NCBI RefSeq assembly: GCF_002214185.1
Contig: NZ_CP022161.1
Location: 682,001 to 746,000, forward strand
Direction of reading: 5' to 3'
DNA from: Streptomyces capitiformicae
GTDB lineage: Bacteria; Actinomycetota; Actinomycetes; Streptomycetales; Streptomycetaceae
DNA length: 64,000 bases
This document shows, one piece after another, positions 1 through 8,463 of this stretch. The notes beneath the pieces are model-generated. The model was not told the DNA's origin. It did no database searches and worked only from the letters and a program-made list of their open reading frames with translations. Both the position numbers and the translations under genes were made by a program. Every line of letters starts with the position of its first letter. Within the stretch, counting starts at the first letter, position 1.

Positions 1-1
1 G

Positions 2-1204
2 TACGTGAGGCGGGTCGCCGACACGTACCGGCTGCGCGAACACACCCGGTTCGGGGTGCGTATGACCCAAGCGCGATGGCAGCCCGGCCAGGCCCGCTGG
101 CTCGTCCGTACCGACGCCGGTGAGTTCACCGCCCGGTTCCTGATCGCCGGCGCCGGCCCGTGGAACGAGCCTCTCGTCCCGGACGTCCCCGGCCTCGACG
201 GTTTCCCCGGCGAGGTGTTCCACTCCGCGCGCTGGAACCACGACTACGACCTGCGCGGCAAGCGCGTCGCGGTGCTCGGCACCGGCGCCTCGGCCGTGCA
301 GTTCGTCCCGGCGATCGCCCCCGACGTCGCCCGCTTGCATGTGTTCCAGCGCACCGCCCAGTGGGTGCTGCCCAAGCTGGACCATCACATACCGAAGGCC
401 GAACGGTGGGCGATGCGCCACCTGCCGGGCGCGCGAGCCGCGGTGGCAGGGCTGGAGTACCGGGCCATGGAGACGCTCGGACGTGGATTCCGGCGCCCCG
501 GGCTGATGCGTGGCGTCCAGGCCATCGCACGGGCCCACCTGCGGGCCACCGTCCGCGACGCCGAACTGCGCCGCAAGCTGACCCCCGACTACACCATCGG
601 CTGCAAGCGCATCCTGTTCTCCAACCACTACTACCCCGCGCTGACGCGACCGAATGTCGACGTGCACGCCGCCGCGGTGCACGCCGTCGAAGGCAACACC
701 GTGCACGGCGCCCACGGCAGCGCCGCCGAGGTGGACGCGATCATCCTCGGCACCGGCTTCCACATCCTCGACACGCCGCTCGCGGGCCTCGTCCGAGACG
801 GAGCCGGCCACTCACTCGCCGACCGCTGGCAGGGCTCCCCCGAGGCGTACCTCGGCACCGTCGTCGCGGGCTTCCCCAACGCCTTCCTGCTCCTCGGCCC
901 CGGCCTGGGCACCGGGCACTCGTCGGCGTTCGCCATTCTGGAGGCACAGCTCGACCTCGTTCTGGGCGCCATCAAGGCCGCACGGGAGGAGAGTTGGGCG
1001 GTGCTGGAGGTACGCGGCGACGTGCAGGCCGCGTACAACGCCCGGCTGCAGACCGCGCTGGCCGGCACCGTCTACAACGCCGGTGGGTGCAGGAGCTACT
1101 ACCTCGACGCCAACGGCCGCAACAGCTTCAGCTGGCCTTGGTCCACCGACCGGCTTCGCGCCGAGGTCGGTCGCTTTGAGCCGCAGGACTTCACCGCTTC
1201 CTGA
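2..1204 (+). CDS. Flavin-containing (Baeyer-Villiger-type) monooxygenase, 5' truncated by window edge
   Basis: This FAD/NADPH-dependent monooxygenase would insert or add one oxygen atom from O2 to a ketone or similar substrate. About 400 codons are visible; type I enzymes are near 500, so roughly 100 N-terminal residues, including the first FAD-binding GxGxxG, lie outside the window. A segment FPGEVFHSARWNHD closely fits the Baeyer-Villiger fingerprint FxGxxxHxxxW, although N follows the W where P or D is usual. It is followed by a second dinucleotide fold, VLGTGASAVQF. A late ATGTGFH-like segment (LGTGFHI) is also typical. The gene ends TGA at 1202-1204. The substrate cannot be read from sequence. 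Confidence 0.88.
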   Translation, partial: YVRRVADTYRLREHTRFGVRMTQARWQPGQARWLVRTDAGEFTARFLIAGAGPWNEPLVPDVPGLDGFPGEVFHSARWNHDYDLRGKRVAVLGTGASAVQFVPAIAPDVARLHVFQRTAQWVLPKLDHHIPKAERWAMRHLPGARAAVAGLEYRAMETLGRGFRRPGLMRGVQAIARAHLRATVRDAELRRKLTPDYTIGCKRILFSNHYYPALTRPNVDVHAAAVHAVEGNTVHGAHGSAAEVDAIILGTGFHILDTPLAGLVRDGAGHSLADRWQGSPEAYLGTVVAGFPNAFLLLGPGLGTGHSSAFAILEAQLDLVLGAIKAAREESWAVLEVRGDVQAAYNARLQTALAGTVYNAGGCRSYYLDANGRNSFSWPWSTDRLRAEVGRFEPQDFTAS

Positions 1205-1314
1205 GCCGAGGGAACTCATCGTGCCAACAGCGTCCGGAGGGGGCGGGGGCCTGCGCTGCGGTGTGGCTAGGGCCACTGATCTTCGTCTGCGTGTTCCGCG
1301 CCGTCCCGCGCGGG

Positions 1315-1476
1315 TCACCCCTGCTGCCCTTCGCCCAGCAGGAGTCCTAACCTGCGCGTTTCGCCTGGGGTGGTGTCCGGATCTTGATCGGGAAAGCGAA
1401 AGTGCCTTCTCTGTCGCCGGGCGTCCCGTTCGAGCGGGGCCCACCAGGCGAGCTGGGCCCCGTACCAGACTGACAT
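1315..1476 (-). CDS. Small hypothetical protein, 53 aa
   Basis: I do not recognise this ORF. It begins MSVWYGAQLAWWAPLERD and is rich in Arg and acidic residues in its second half, without a signal peptide or membrane segment. It is supported by a GGGGAG ribosome site about nine bases before the ATG and by position: the ATG lies only four bases beyond the TGA of the upstream leftward ORF, as in translationally coupled pairs. It has no homology evidence, so it could be a chance ORF in a decaying region. Confidence 0.4.
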   Translation of the reverse strand: MSVWYGAQLAWWAPLERDARRQRRHFRFPDQDPDTTPGETRRLGLLLGEGQQG

Positions 1477-1480
1477 GGTG

Positions 1481-1849
1481 TCAGTCTCCCCAGGCCCGGG
1501 TGGGGGTGACGAGCCCGGCGGCGAGCCCGAGTCCGGTGGCGGCCGTACCTCCCGAGCGGACGGTCCTCGCGAGGCGTTCGGCCTCCTCCTGCGTGCCGTC
1601 CGCGTCAGGCACAAGTTCCGGAAGAACCTGGTGCAGCGCATGCTGCGCACTGAGCGGGCGTCCGGCCGTCTCGTGCTTGATCGCCAGGTCGACGTAATTC
1701 CGGGCGGTACAGAGGCGCTTGTGCACCTCGGCGCGCGGCATGTTGAGCGGGATGGTTCCGGCCTCGCCGGCCGAGTCCGGCGTGGGCACCTTGTCGATCT
1801 CGTCCGCCGCGTGAGTGAAGAAGGCCTGCAGGGCGTTGATCAGGGGCAT
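1481..1849 (-). CDS. Hypothetical protein, 122 aa, possibly frameshifted at its 5' end
   Basis: The translation (MPLINALQAFFTHAADEIDK, then helical charged segments) looks like genuine protein with balanced composition, but I cannot assign a family. Upstream, a second frame starting at a GTG at 1976 reads sensibly (VKLPASARRRVFTANVRR...) until about 1855. There the two frames run into each other through GCGTGGCGACGAG, giving LAW then RGDEPMPLI if one base is skipped. The intact protein may therefore be about 165 residues, with a frameshift or sequence error near 1855. The small ORF at 1315-1476 follows directly. The TGAAC array at 2264-2341 could hold the promoter for both. Confidence 0.45.
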   Translation of the reverse strand: MPLINALQAFFTHAADEIDKVPTPDSAGEAGTIPLNMPRAEVHKRLCTARNYVDLAIKHETAGRPLSAQHALHQVLPELVPDADGTQEEAERLARTVRSGGTAATGLGLAAGLVTPTRAWGD

Positions 1850-1976
1850 GGGCTCGTCGCCACGCCAGCGTCTGCCCGGCCCGTGACGCCAGTGCCGCCG
1901 CGGTGCCCGAGCTGGAGAGACTCCGTCGGACGTTGGCCGTGAACACGCGTCGCCTGGCGGACGCCGGAAGTTTCAC

Positions 1977-2263
1977 GCCAGCGGTACCGGCGGGCCCTGC
2001 GGGCCGGCAGCCGGAGGGCTCTTGCCGGCCCGCCAGACCTGCCGTCCAGATTCTGTACGTCCGCTACCTCGCCGCACGCCCGCTGGATGAGATCCGGTGC
2101 GTGGCCCAGACCCGACGACGTGACCGATGCACCTTCAAAATGCTCGCTTCCGGCGGCCCGGCGGGGGTCTGGAGGGTGCGCTGCAGCGCTGCTGGCCGGG
2201 GACAGCTGACTCGGACACGTGGCGGGACGTTGGGACCTTCAGCCACACCACGATGCTAGGTAT
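1977..2263. other. Non-coding or unassigned stretch
   Basis: No convincing gene is visible. Short ORFs exist on both strands (1903-2259 plus, 2064-2246 minus), but they are Arg/Pro/Gly-biased in the way of antisense frames and lack ribosome sites. A possible leftward -10 (TAGCAT, about 2252-2257 on the minus strand) sits just inside the TGAAC array, so this may be leader sequence for the small leftward ORFs. Confidence 0.4.
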
Positions 2264-2341
2264 GGCACTGAACAGTTCACCGCGCTACTGAACTGACCGC
2301 TGAACTGTTTCGTGCGCAACTGAACTCTTCAGTGCCGTTCA
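2264..2341. promoter_or_regulatory. TGAAC operator-like array with flanking inverted repeat
   Basis: The array holds TGAAC words starting at 2269, 2289, 2301 and 2321 (spacings 20, 12, 20) and an opposed GTTCA at 2337-2341. Two sites are dyads: TGAACAGTTCA (2269-2279) and ACTGAACTCTTCAGT (2319-2333). The outer arms GGCACTGAACAGTTC (2264-2278) and GAACTCTTCAGTGCC (2322-2336) are inverted repeats matching at 14 of 15 positions. The array lies just beyond the stop of the leftward ThDP enzyme gene and upstream of the small leftward ORFs. It looks like cooperative sites for a dimeric repressor; the regulator is unknown. Confidence 0.6.
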
Positions 2342-2350
2342 ACACCGCAG

Positions 2351-4150
2351 CTAACTCCTGTGCCTGCCGCCCGGCAGGAACTCCTGGACCTTCGCCTTGA
2401 AGCCCTGTTTGATCACTGAGCCGCGGTCGGCGTCGCCCTTGAGGATCGAGGCGGCTGTGGCCTCCATCTGCTCCCAGGTGGCGTGGGGCGGGATGGGCGG
2501 AACCGCCGGGTCGGTGAGGAACTCGATGACGGCGGGGCCGTCGGCCTCCAGGCCGGCGCGCCAGCCGGCCTCGACGTCCTCCGGCTTCTCCACGCGGACG
2601 CCGGTCAGGCCGAGGGAACGGGCGAAGGTGGCGTACTGGACGTCCGGCAGCTCCTGCGAGGGCAGGAAGGACGGCTCACCGCCCATCGCCCGCAGCTCCC
2701 ACGTCACCTGGTTCAGGTCGTGGTTGTTCCACACGCCCACGACCAGCCGCGGGTCCTCCCACTGGTCCTTGTACTTGGCCGCGGTGATCAGCTCCGCCAG
2801 CCCGTTCATCTGCATCGCCCCGTCCCCGACCAGCGCGATCGCCGGCCGGTTCGGATGGGCGAACTTCGCGCCGATCGCGTACGGCACCCCGCAGCCCATC
2901 GTCGCCAGCGTGCCCGACAGCGACGAGCGCATGCCCTCCCGCATGGTCAGATGCCGGGCGTACCAGTTCGCCGCCGAACCGGAGTCCGAGGAGATGATCG
3001 CGTTGCCCGGGAGCAGCGGATCGAGCGCGTGGGCCACGTACTCCGGGTTGATCGGGTGGGCCGACAGCTCCGCCCGCCGCGCCATCACCTCACGCCAGCG
3101 CGCCACGTTCGCGCACACCTCGTCGTACCACTCACGGCCCCGCTCCTCCGCCCTGATCAGCGGGATCAGCCGCTCCAGCGTCGCCTTCGCGTCACCGACC
3201 AGGTTCACCTCGTACGGGTAGCGCATCCCGACCATGTGCGGATCGATGTCGATCTGGACCGCCCGTGCCTTGCCGAAGTCCGGCAGGAACTGGGAGTACG
3301 GGAACGACGAGCCGATCGTCAGCAGCGTGTCGCAGTCGCGCATCAGCTCGTACGAGGGGCGCGTGCCCAGCAGACCGATCGAGCCGGTGATGTACGGCAG
3401 CTCGTCGCTCAGCGCGTCCTTGCCGAGCAGCGCCTTGGCGACGCCCGCGCCGAGCGCCTCGGCGATCCGCTCGACCTCGGCACGGGCCCCGGCCGCACCC
3501 TGGCCGACCAGGATCGCGACCTTGTCCCCGGCGTTCAGGATCTCCGCCGCCCGCTCGACCGAATCCGCCGAGGGGATCGCCGTCCAGCCGCTGCGGTCCA
3601 GGCTGGAGGGGACCATCTTGAACTCGTGCGTCGGTGCCGCGTAGTCCAGTTCCTGCACGTCACCGGGGATGATCACGGCCGTCGGGGCGCGGCGGGCGTA
3701 GGCGGTGCGGATGGCCCGGTCCAGGACGTTCGGCAGCTGCTCGGGCACCGTCACCGTCTCGATGAAGTCCGAGGCCACGTCCTTGAACAGGGTGTGCAGG
3801 TCCACCTCCTGCTGGTACGAGCCGCCCATCGCGCTGCGGTGCGTCTGACCGACGATCGCGAGCACCGGCACATGGTCCAGCTTGGCGTCGTACAGGCCGT
3901 TGAGCAGGTGGATGGCGCCCGGCCCCGAGGTCGCCGCGCACACGCCGAGCCGACCGGAGAACTTCGCGTAACCGACCGCCTGGAACGCGGACATCTCCTC
4001 GTGCCGCGACTGGATGAACCGTGGCCGGTCCTCGGCCCGTCCCCAGGCGGCGAGCAGGCCGTTGATGCCATCACCGGGATAGCCGAATACGTGTTCGATT
4101 TTCCATTCGCGCAACCGCTGCAGGATGTGATCGGCGACCGTGACGCTCAT
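2351..4150 (-). CDS. poxB: Thiamine-diphosphate-dependent pyruvate oxidase/dehydrogenase-type enzyme
   Basis: This ThDP- and FAD-type enzyme of the acetolactate synthase/pyruvate oxidase family (599 aa, the usual length) probably decarboxylates pyruvate to acetate at the membrane, passing electrons to quinone. The N-terminal ThDP domain contains GYPGDGINGLL and the catalytic glutamate E51 in HEEMSAF. A central FAD/Rossmann-like domain follows. The C-terminal ThDP-binding motif starts GDGAMQMNG near residue 440 and ends in a VVGVWNN segment. The gene is divergent from the sigma-factor gene across 237 bp, an arrangement suggesting stationary-phase or stress use. Pyruvate rather than another 2-oxo acid is inferred from family resemblance only. 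Confidence 0.88.
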   Translation of the reverse strand: MSVTVADHILQRLREWKIEHVFGYPGDGINGLLAAWGRAEDRPRFIQSRHEEMSAFQAVGYAKFSGRLGVCAATSGPGAIHLLNGLYDAKLDHVPVLAIVGQTHRSAMGGSYQQEVDLHTLFKDVASDFIETVTVPEQLPNVLDRAIRTAYARRAPTAVIIPGDVQELDYAAPTHEFKMVPSSLDRSGWTAIPSADSVERAAEILNAGDKVAILVGQGAAGARAEVERIAEALGAGVAKALLGKDALSDELPYITGSIGLLGTRPSYELMRDCDTLLTIGSSFPYSQFLPDFGKARAVQIDIDPHMVGMRYPYEVNLVGDAKATLERLIPLIRAEERGREWYDEVCANVARWREVMARRAELSAHPINPEYVAHALDPLLPGNAIISSDSGSAANWYARHLTMREGMRSSLSGTLATMGCGVPYAIGAKFAHPNRPAIALVGDGAMQMNGLAELITAAKYKDQWEDPRLVVGVWNNHDLNQVTWELRAMGGEPSFLPSQELPDVQYATFARSLGLTGVRVEKPEDVEAGWRAGLEADGPAVIEFLTDPAVPPIPPHATWEQMEATAASILKGDADRGSVIKQGFKAKVQEFLPGGRHRS

Positions 4151-4387
4151 ACTGGACCTCCCGGGAGTTTTCGTGATCCTCCGCCCGAGTCACCCTCCCG
4201 GCACAGGAAAAACCTGCGTGTGTTTGTCGCGTATGGACCGGGGCAGGCGCACGACAGTGCTTCGGACAGGAGGCACGTCCGTGGGAGAGGCGATGTTTCC
4301 ATCACGGGTGTGCCGCCTCCTGCGCGCGCCCACGCCCCCACGGTGACCGTCCACCCCAGAGCACCATCCAGGGAGTTGCGACGCACC

Positions 4388-5182
4388 ATGCGTACTCAGG
4401 ACAACGCGAAGCGCCACCCTCACGACGACGCCCCCGACACCGCGGAGGCGTTCCGAAAGCTGGCCTCGCTTCCGCCGGGCCCGCAGCGGGACACGCTCCG
4501 TGACGAGGTCGTCGAGGCGTGGCTGCCCATGGCCGAACGGCTCGCGGGACGCTTCCGCAGCCGGGGCGAGAGCTACGAGGACCTGCGCCAGGTCGCCGCG
4601 CTCGGCCTGGTCAAGGCCGTCGACCGCTACGACCCCGCGCGCGGCAACGCCTTCGAGAGCTATGCGGTACCCACCGTCACCGGTGAGATCAAGCGGCACT
4701 TCCGGGACCACATGTGGACCCTGCATGTGCCGCGCCGGGTCCAGGACCTGCGCAACCGGGTCCGGTTCGCCAGCCAGGACCTGTCACAGACCATCTCGGG
4801 CCGCCGGCCCACCGTCGCCGAGATCGCCGAACACGCCAACATGAGTGAGGAGGACGTCCAGGTCGGACTGGAGGCCCTGGAGAGCTTCACCGCCCTGTCG
4901 CTGGACGCGGAGCTGCCGGGCAGTGAGGACGGGTACTCGCTCAGCGACGCGCTGGGGGCGCTCGATCCCGCGCTCGAAACGGTGGTGGACAGGGAGGCCG
5001 TGAAGCCGCGGTTGGCGGCGTTGCCGGAGCGGGAGCGGGCGATTCTGTACATGCGGTTCTTCGGGGACATGACGCAGAGCCGGATCGCCGAGCAGTTGGG
5101 GATCTCGCAGATGCATGTGTCGCGGTTGATCAGTCGGTGCTGTGATCGGTTGCGGGATCAGGTGATGAGGGACGCGGCGTAG
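4388..5182 (+). CDS. RNA polymerase sigma factor, SigB/SigF/SigG family
   Basis: A 264-residue alternative sigma factor of the stress-response/sporulation group, directing RNA polymerase to GTT/GGGTA-type promoters. Region 2 is clear (YEDLRQVAALGLVKAVDRYD, then YAVPTVTGEIKRHFRDH). Region 3 follows (RPTVAEIAEHANMSEEDV), and region 4 carries the helix-turn-helix RIAEQLGISQMHVSRLISR. I chose the ATG at 4388, after an AGGGAG about ten bases upstream, because the open frame upstream of it is only the antisense shadow of the ThDP gene. No anti-sigma factor gene is adjacent, but PAS/GAF sensor genes follow. Streptomyces carries about nine such paralogues, so I give no symbol. Confidence 0.92.
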   Translation: MRTQDNAKRHPHDDAPDTAEAFRKLASLPPGPQRDTLRDEVVEAWLPMAERLAGRFRSRGESYEDLRQVAALGLVKAVDRYDPARGNAFESYAVPTVTGEIKRHFRDHMWTLHVPRRVQDLRNRVRFASQDLSQTISGRRPTVAEIAEHANMSEEDVQVGLEALESFTALSLDAELPGSEDGYSLSDALGALDPALETVVDREAVKPRLAALPERERAILYMRFFGDMTQSRIAEQLGISQMHVSRLISRCCDRLRDQVMRDAA

Positions 5183-5279
5183 CTCCGCCGGTTGAGCCGT
5201 GGGCGCCGTTGGGGCGTGGGGACTGCTTCTGGCTGCGGGTTCGTCGTGGCTGGTCGCGCACGCAGTTCCCCGCGCCCCT

Positions 5280-6404
5280 TCAGGGCGCGTTGCGCATGGC
5301 CAGAGCTATATGGCGGGCCATCGTGTCCATCGCCTTGGCCTCGGCCATCGAGAAGGCCAGACGGGCTCCTGTGCGGAAGAGGGTCAGGACGGCCTTGACG
5401 TGGCCGTCGGGGGTTGTCAGGGGGACCGACAGGAACGAGGTCACGTTCGCTCGTACGAGGACGGGGGCGCCCGAGTCGTCGTGGCCGAAGGCTTCGGGGG
5501 AGGAGGGGCGGACCTGGAGGGCGGTGGAGCCGCCCCGGGCGGCCTCGACGACCAGGGGGCAGGTGGCGGGGTGCTGGGCCGCCAGGGACTTCGCCTCCTT
5601 CTCGGAGGGGGCCAGGACGGTCGCACGGGTGAGGCGGGGGGTCGTCGTGTCGGCGATCACCCAGTCGGCGAAGCGGTCGTGCAGGACATGGGCCGCCCGG
5701 TCGAGGGTAGCTCCGGCGGGTGCGGTGAACAGGGCCGTCGTCATGGTGTCCAGCAGGTCCATGAGGGCCGCGTGCCGGGTCGTCTCCGTGAGGTCGGGCA
5801 GAGGGCGGGCCGGGGGCTCGACAGAGGGCATGCGGCCGCCGGTGGGCTGCAGCACGACGAGCACGGCGTTGCGGGGCTCACCGCTGGGGCGCAGCGCGGT
5901 GAGCGTGGCGCACACCGGCACCGAGGGCTGCTGCTGGAGGTGCACGGTGAGGCTGCGGTCGCCCTCGCCGCGGGCCACCGCCGCCGCCTGGCCGCGGAAC
6001 GCGATGCGGTCGGCGTGCGCGAGGAACCCGGTGAGCGGGCGGCCCGTCGCGTAACCGGGCCGTACGCCCGTGAAGGCGGTCGCCGCCTGGTTGAGCCGGC
6101 GTACCACCGTCTCGCGGTCGACCAACGCCAGTGGCAGCGGGAGCAGTTGGAAGACGGCCTTCAGCAGCCGCTGTTCCTGGGCAGCGGACGAGGCCCCGCC
6201 GGACGAGGTGTCGCCGACCCGGCCGGATGTGGTGAGCCGCTCGTACCATGGCCACAACTGTTCGGCCACATGGTCGAGTTCGAAGATCGCCGCGTCCAGC
6301 ACCGTCGGCAGATCGCCGGTCGGAACCGATCTGGCCGCCTTCAGTTCCGCGACGCGGCGTACGAAATCCGCGAGTTCCTCACCGAATTCGTCCGTCTGGG
6401 TCAT
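5280..6404 (-). CDS. PAS-GAF sensor protein
   Basis: A 374-residue cytoplasmic sensor-like protein. The first 60 residues are helical. A PAS-like domain follows at about residues 100-200 (LLKAVFQLLPLPLALVDRE opening it). A GAF domain occupies about 225-370 (FADWVIADTTTPRLTRATV through NVTSFLSVPLTTPDGHVKA). No kinase, PP2C phosphatase or ANTAR output domain is present, so it probably signals by protein contact, perhaps in the sigma-factor stress network next door. It converges with the sigma gene and is divergent from the GAF-ANTAR gene. The ligand is unknown. Confidence 0.8.
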   Translation of the reverse strand: MTQTDEFGEELADFVRRVAELKAARSVPTGDLPTVLDAAIFELDHVAEQLWPWYERLTTSGRVGDTSSGGASSAAQEQRLLKAVFQLLPLPLALVDRETVVRRLNQAATAFTGVRPGYATGRPLTGFLAHADRIAFRGQAAAVARGEGDRSLTVHLQQQPSVPVCATLTALRPSGEPRNAVLVVLQPTGGRMPSVEPPARPLPDLTETTRHAALMDLLDTMTTALFTAPAGATLDRAAHVLHDRFADWVIADTTTPRLTRATVLAPSEKEAKSLAAQHPATCPLVVEAARGGSTALQVRPSSPEAFGHDDSGAPVLVRANVTSFLSVPLTTPDGHVKAVLTLFRTGARLAFSMAEAKAMDTMARHIALAMRNAP

Positions 6405-6511
6405 GCGAAGAACGTAACGCCTCGGAGCCGTTGTGGGGATGGCGCGGAGGCGCGGGGATCCGTTTTCCGCGCCGGTGGACGGGAAGGCGACCGGAAGAGG
6501 AGGCTCACATC

Positions 6512-7228
6512 ATGCCGGAAACCGAACAACTCGGCCGTCTCGGCAAGGAATCACCGGAGTCGGCCCTCCCGGGAAGGCGGCTCTCGGAGCTCGTGGAACA
6601 GGCGGCCCGCTGCACCAACGACTGCTGCGGCGCCAGCAGCCTGGTGTCCGAGGCCGGCCCCGAACGACCCGCCGCGGTCACCCACCCCGACCTCGCCGGC
6701 CTGGTCTCGGTCCAACTGAGCTCGGGCCGCGGACCGATCCCGGCCGCGCTGGAGCGCGGCGAACCCGTCGACTCGGCGGACCTGCTGCGGGAGGAACGCT
6801 GGCCGGAGTACCGGGCCATGGCCCTCGACGCGGGCGTACGCTCCAGTGTCACGATCCCCTTCAGGCGCTCCGGCCTGACCGTGACCCTCAGCCTCTACAG
6901 CTTCCGCGCCGGCGCCCTCGAAGACGCACCGCACGGCCCCGCCCGGGCCCTCGGCGACCTCGCCGCCACCTGCATCGTCCGCGACCGCTCCTACCGCGCC
7001 GCCCTCACCGAACTCGACCAACTCGGCACCGCCCTGCGCTCCCGCCCCATCGTCGACCAGGCCTGCGGCATCGTCATGCACGTCCTCGGCTGCGACGCGG
7101 ACGCCGCCTTCGCCGTACTCCGCCGGATCTCCCAGGGCACGAACCGCAAACTGTCGGACGTGGCGGCAGCGGTGGTGGACAAGCGGGGACGCGGCCTGGA
7201 GCGCGAAATGGTCTCCCTGTCCAACTAG
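6512..7228 (+). CDS. GAF and ANTAR domain-containing regulator
   Basis: A 238-residue protein with a GAF-like sensor (about residues 20-155) and a C-terminal ANTAR RNA-binding domain (about 165-225: RSRPIVDQACGIVMHVLG, then LRRISQGTNRKLSDVAAAVV). ANTAR proteins bind paired hairpins in nascent RNA and prevent termination, so its targets would be RNA leaders rather than DNA operators. The ATG at 6512 follows a GAAGAGGAGG ribosome site; the open frame continues further upstream but without one. It is divergent from the PAS-GAF gene across 107 bp, suggesting a linked sensory pair. Confidence 0.88.
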   Translation: MPETEQLGRLGKESPESALPGRRLSELVEQAARCTNDCCGASSLVSEAGPERPAAVTHPDLAGLVSVQLSSGRGPIPAALERGEPVDSADLLREERWPEYRAMALDAGVRSSVTIPFRRSGLTVTLSLYSFRAGALEDAPHGPARALGDLAATCIVRDRSYRAALTELDQLGTALRSRPIVDQACGIVMHVLGCDADAAFAVLRRISQGTNRKLSDVAAAVVDKRGRGLEREMVSLSN

Positions 7229-7545
7229 GTCCAGGGGCAGCAGGCCTTCCAGGGGCGCGGGGCTGTGTTCGATTGCGACTCCGCCGCGATGGGGGTCCCT
7301 CCCGCTCGAGCGAAGCCGAGAGTGGGGGAGCGACAAGCCACGACGAACCCGCAGCCCGCAAACCTTCCAAATCCGTACGGCGCTCAACGGTGGACCCCAA
7401 CGGCGCTCAACGTCACCCACTCGGCGGCCCCAGGTCCCGCGAATGGCACCCGGCGGCGCGCGCCCCGGAGGGCACGGCGCTCTGATGGAGCAAGGGCACG
7501 GCGGTCGTGCCCCGCCCGCCGGAGCCGGCCGAAGGAGCCCCGCCC
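7229..7545. repeat. Intergenic stretch with dispersed palindromic element
   Basis: No gene is seen. The stretch opens with the common Streptomyces segment GGGGCGCGGGGCTGTG. At 7291-7330 it carries the palindromic element beginning GGGGGTCCCTCCCGCTCGAG and ending GAGAGTGGGGGAG, whose ends pair (GGGGGTCCCTCCC against its near-complement). Related copies occur at 10999, 15544, 27174, 28762, 41625 and about 43069. The element probably acts as a transcription-ending or RNA-stabilising hairpin. Confidence 0.75.
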
Positions 7546-8325
7546 ATGCGCCGCAGAGCCCATGTCCTGTCCGCCACCGCCCTGATCGGCGCCGTCCTGG
7601 GCGCCGCCGCCCCGGCCGCGTACGCGGAGCCGGCGGCCCAGGTCGACCCACACGACGTCGCCCCCGGCGGCACCGTCACCATCTCCGTCTCCTGTGACCC
7701 GACCGGCGGTCCCGCCCCGGAAACGATCGATGCCAGTTCCCAGGCCTTCGAACAGGGCACCGTCAAGCTGCAACGGGTCCCCGGCAACGACGACCCCGCC
7801 GGCGGCCCCTCGTACCAGGGCACCGCCACCATCGCCCCCGCCGCCGACTTCGAGACCGGCCCCGACGCGAAGGACGCCCCCACCGAGCGGGACGTGGACG
7901 GCACCTGTCCGGCGCCGCCCGGCGGCGAGGAGAAGCAGTGGAGCGCCACCTTCACCGTCTCCCTCCACGGCAACCCGCACCAGCCCCCGCATGGGCCCTC
8001 GCACGATCCCTCGAACCAGTTCCCGCACGATCCTTCGAACCAGTTCCCGCACGATCCTTCGAACCAGCTCCCGCACGATCCCTCGAACCAGCTCCCGCAC
8101 GATCCCTCGCACCAGCCCACTCATCAGCCTCCGCACGACCCCACCCACGACCCCACCCACCACTCCACGCATCACCCCGCACCCGTCCAGCGAGGCGTCC
8201 ACGCGGGCAGCGGCGGCACCTTCACCGACTCCGTTCCGGCCCTGGTGGCCGGCGGCCTCCTCATCGCCGGCGCGTTCGGCGCCGCCGTCCACCGCCTGCT
8301 CCGCCGCGACCGGCGGACGTCATAG
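7546..8325 (+). CDS. Secreted/cell-surface protein with His-Pro-rich tandem repeat and C-terminal anchor
   Basis: A 259-residue exported protein of unknown function. It has an N-terminal signal peptide (RRR, hydrophobic core, AAPAAYA cleavage region near residue 27) and a beta-rich domain to about residue 145 that opens with a VAPGGTVTISVSC segment. A low-complexity stalk follows with repeats HDPSNQFP/HDPSNQLP and then HDPTHDPTHH. A C-terminal membrane helix (SVPALVAGGLLIAGAFGAAVHRLL) ends in RRDRR, as in membrane-anchored Streptomyces wall proteins. The ATG at 7546 follows GAAGGAG. The His-rich stalk could bind metal or act as a flexible spacer; that is inference. Confidence 0.7.
   Translation: MRRRAHVLSATALIGAVLGAAAPAAYAEPAAQVDPHDVAPGGTVTISVSCDPTGGPAPETIDASSQAFEQGTVKLQRVPGNDDPAGGPSYQGTATIAPAADFETGPDAKDAPTERDVDGTCPAPPGGEEKQWSATFTVSLHGNPHQPPHGPSHDPSNQFPHDPSNQFPHDPSNQLPHDPSNQLPHDPSHQPTHQPPHDPTHDPTHHSTHHPAPVQRGVHAGSGGTFTDSVPALVAGGLLIAGAFGAAVHRLLRRDRRTS
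8001..8115 (+). repeat. 24-bp coding tandem repeat, about 4.8 copies
   Basis: Units start at 8001, 8025, 8049, 8073 and 8097 (GCACGATCCCTCGAACCAGT and four more bases), each encoding HDPSNQ plus F or L and P. Units differ by single synonymous or F/L changes, so the array is recent and probably variable in length between strains. It stays in frame because the unit is eight codons. Confidence 0.9.
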
Positions 8326-8463
8326 GTCATGAGGCGGTGGCGCGGCGCTGTGACCGGCGCAACCCGTACGGGCGCCCATACGGCGCGTGAGCCCGGGTAC
8401 TGAATGGCCGAGGGCGCGCCGCCTTCCGGGGCGCGACTGCGACACGACTTCGCGGAGGCACAC

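Noticed and set aside
2483..4387. Long rightward open frame ahead of the sigma factor
   Set aside because: The frame upstream of 4388 is antisense to the ThDP enzyme. Only the part from the ATG at 4388 has sigma-factor sequence.
4151..4387. SigB-type promoter between the ThDP gene and the sigma gene
   Set aside because: A GTTTGTC segment is present near 4222, but no proper GGGTA at the right distance could be found.
7384..8292. Leftward frame with RGIVRELV repeats
   Set aside because: The repeats are the complement of the 24-bp coding array in the secreted protein gene; no independent evidence.
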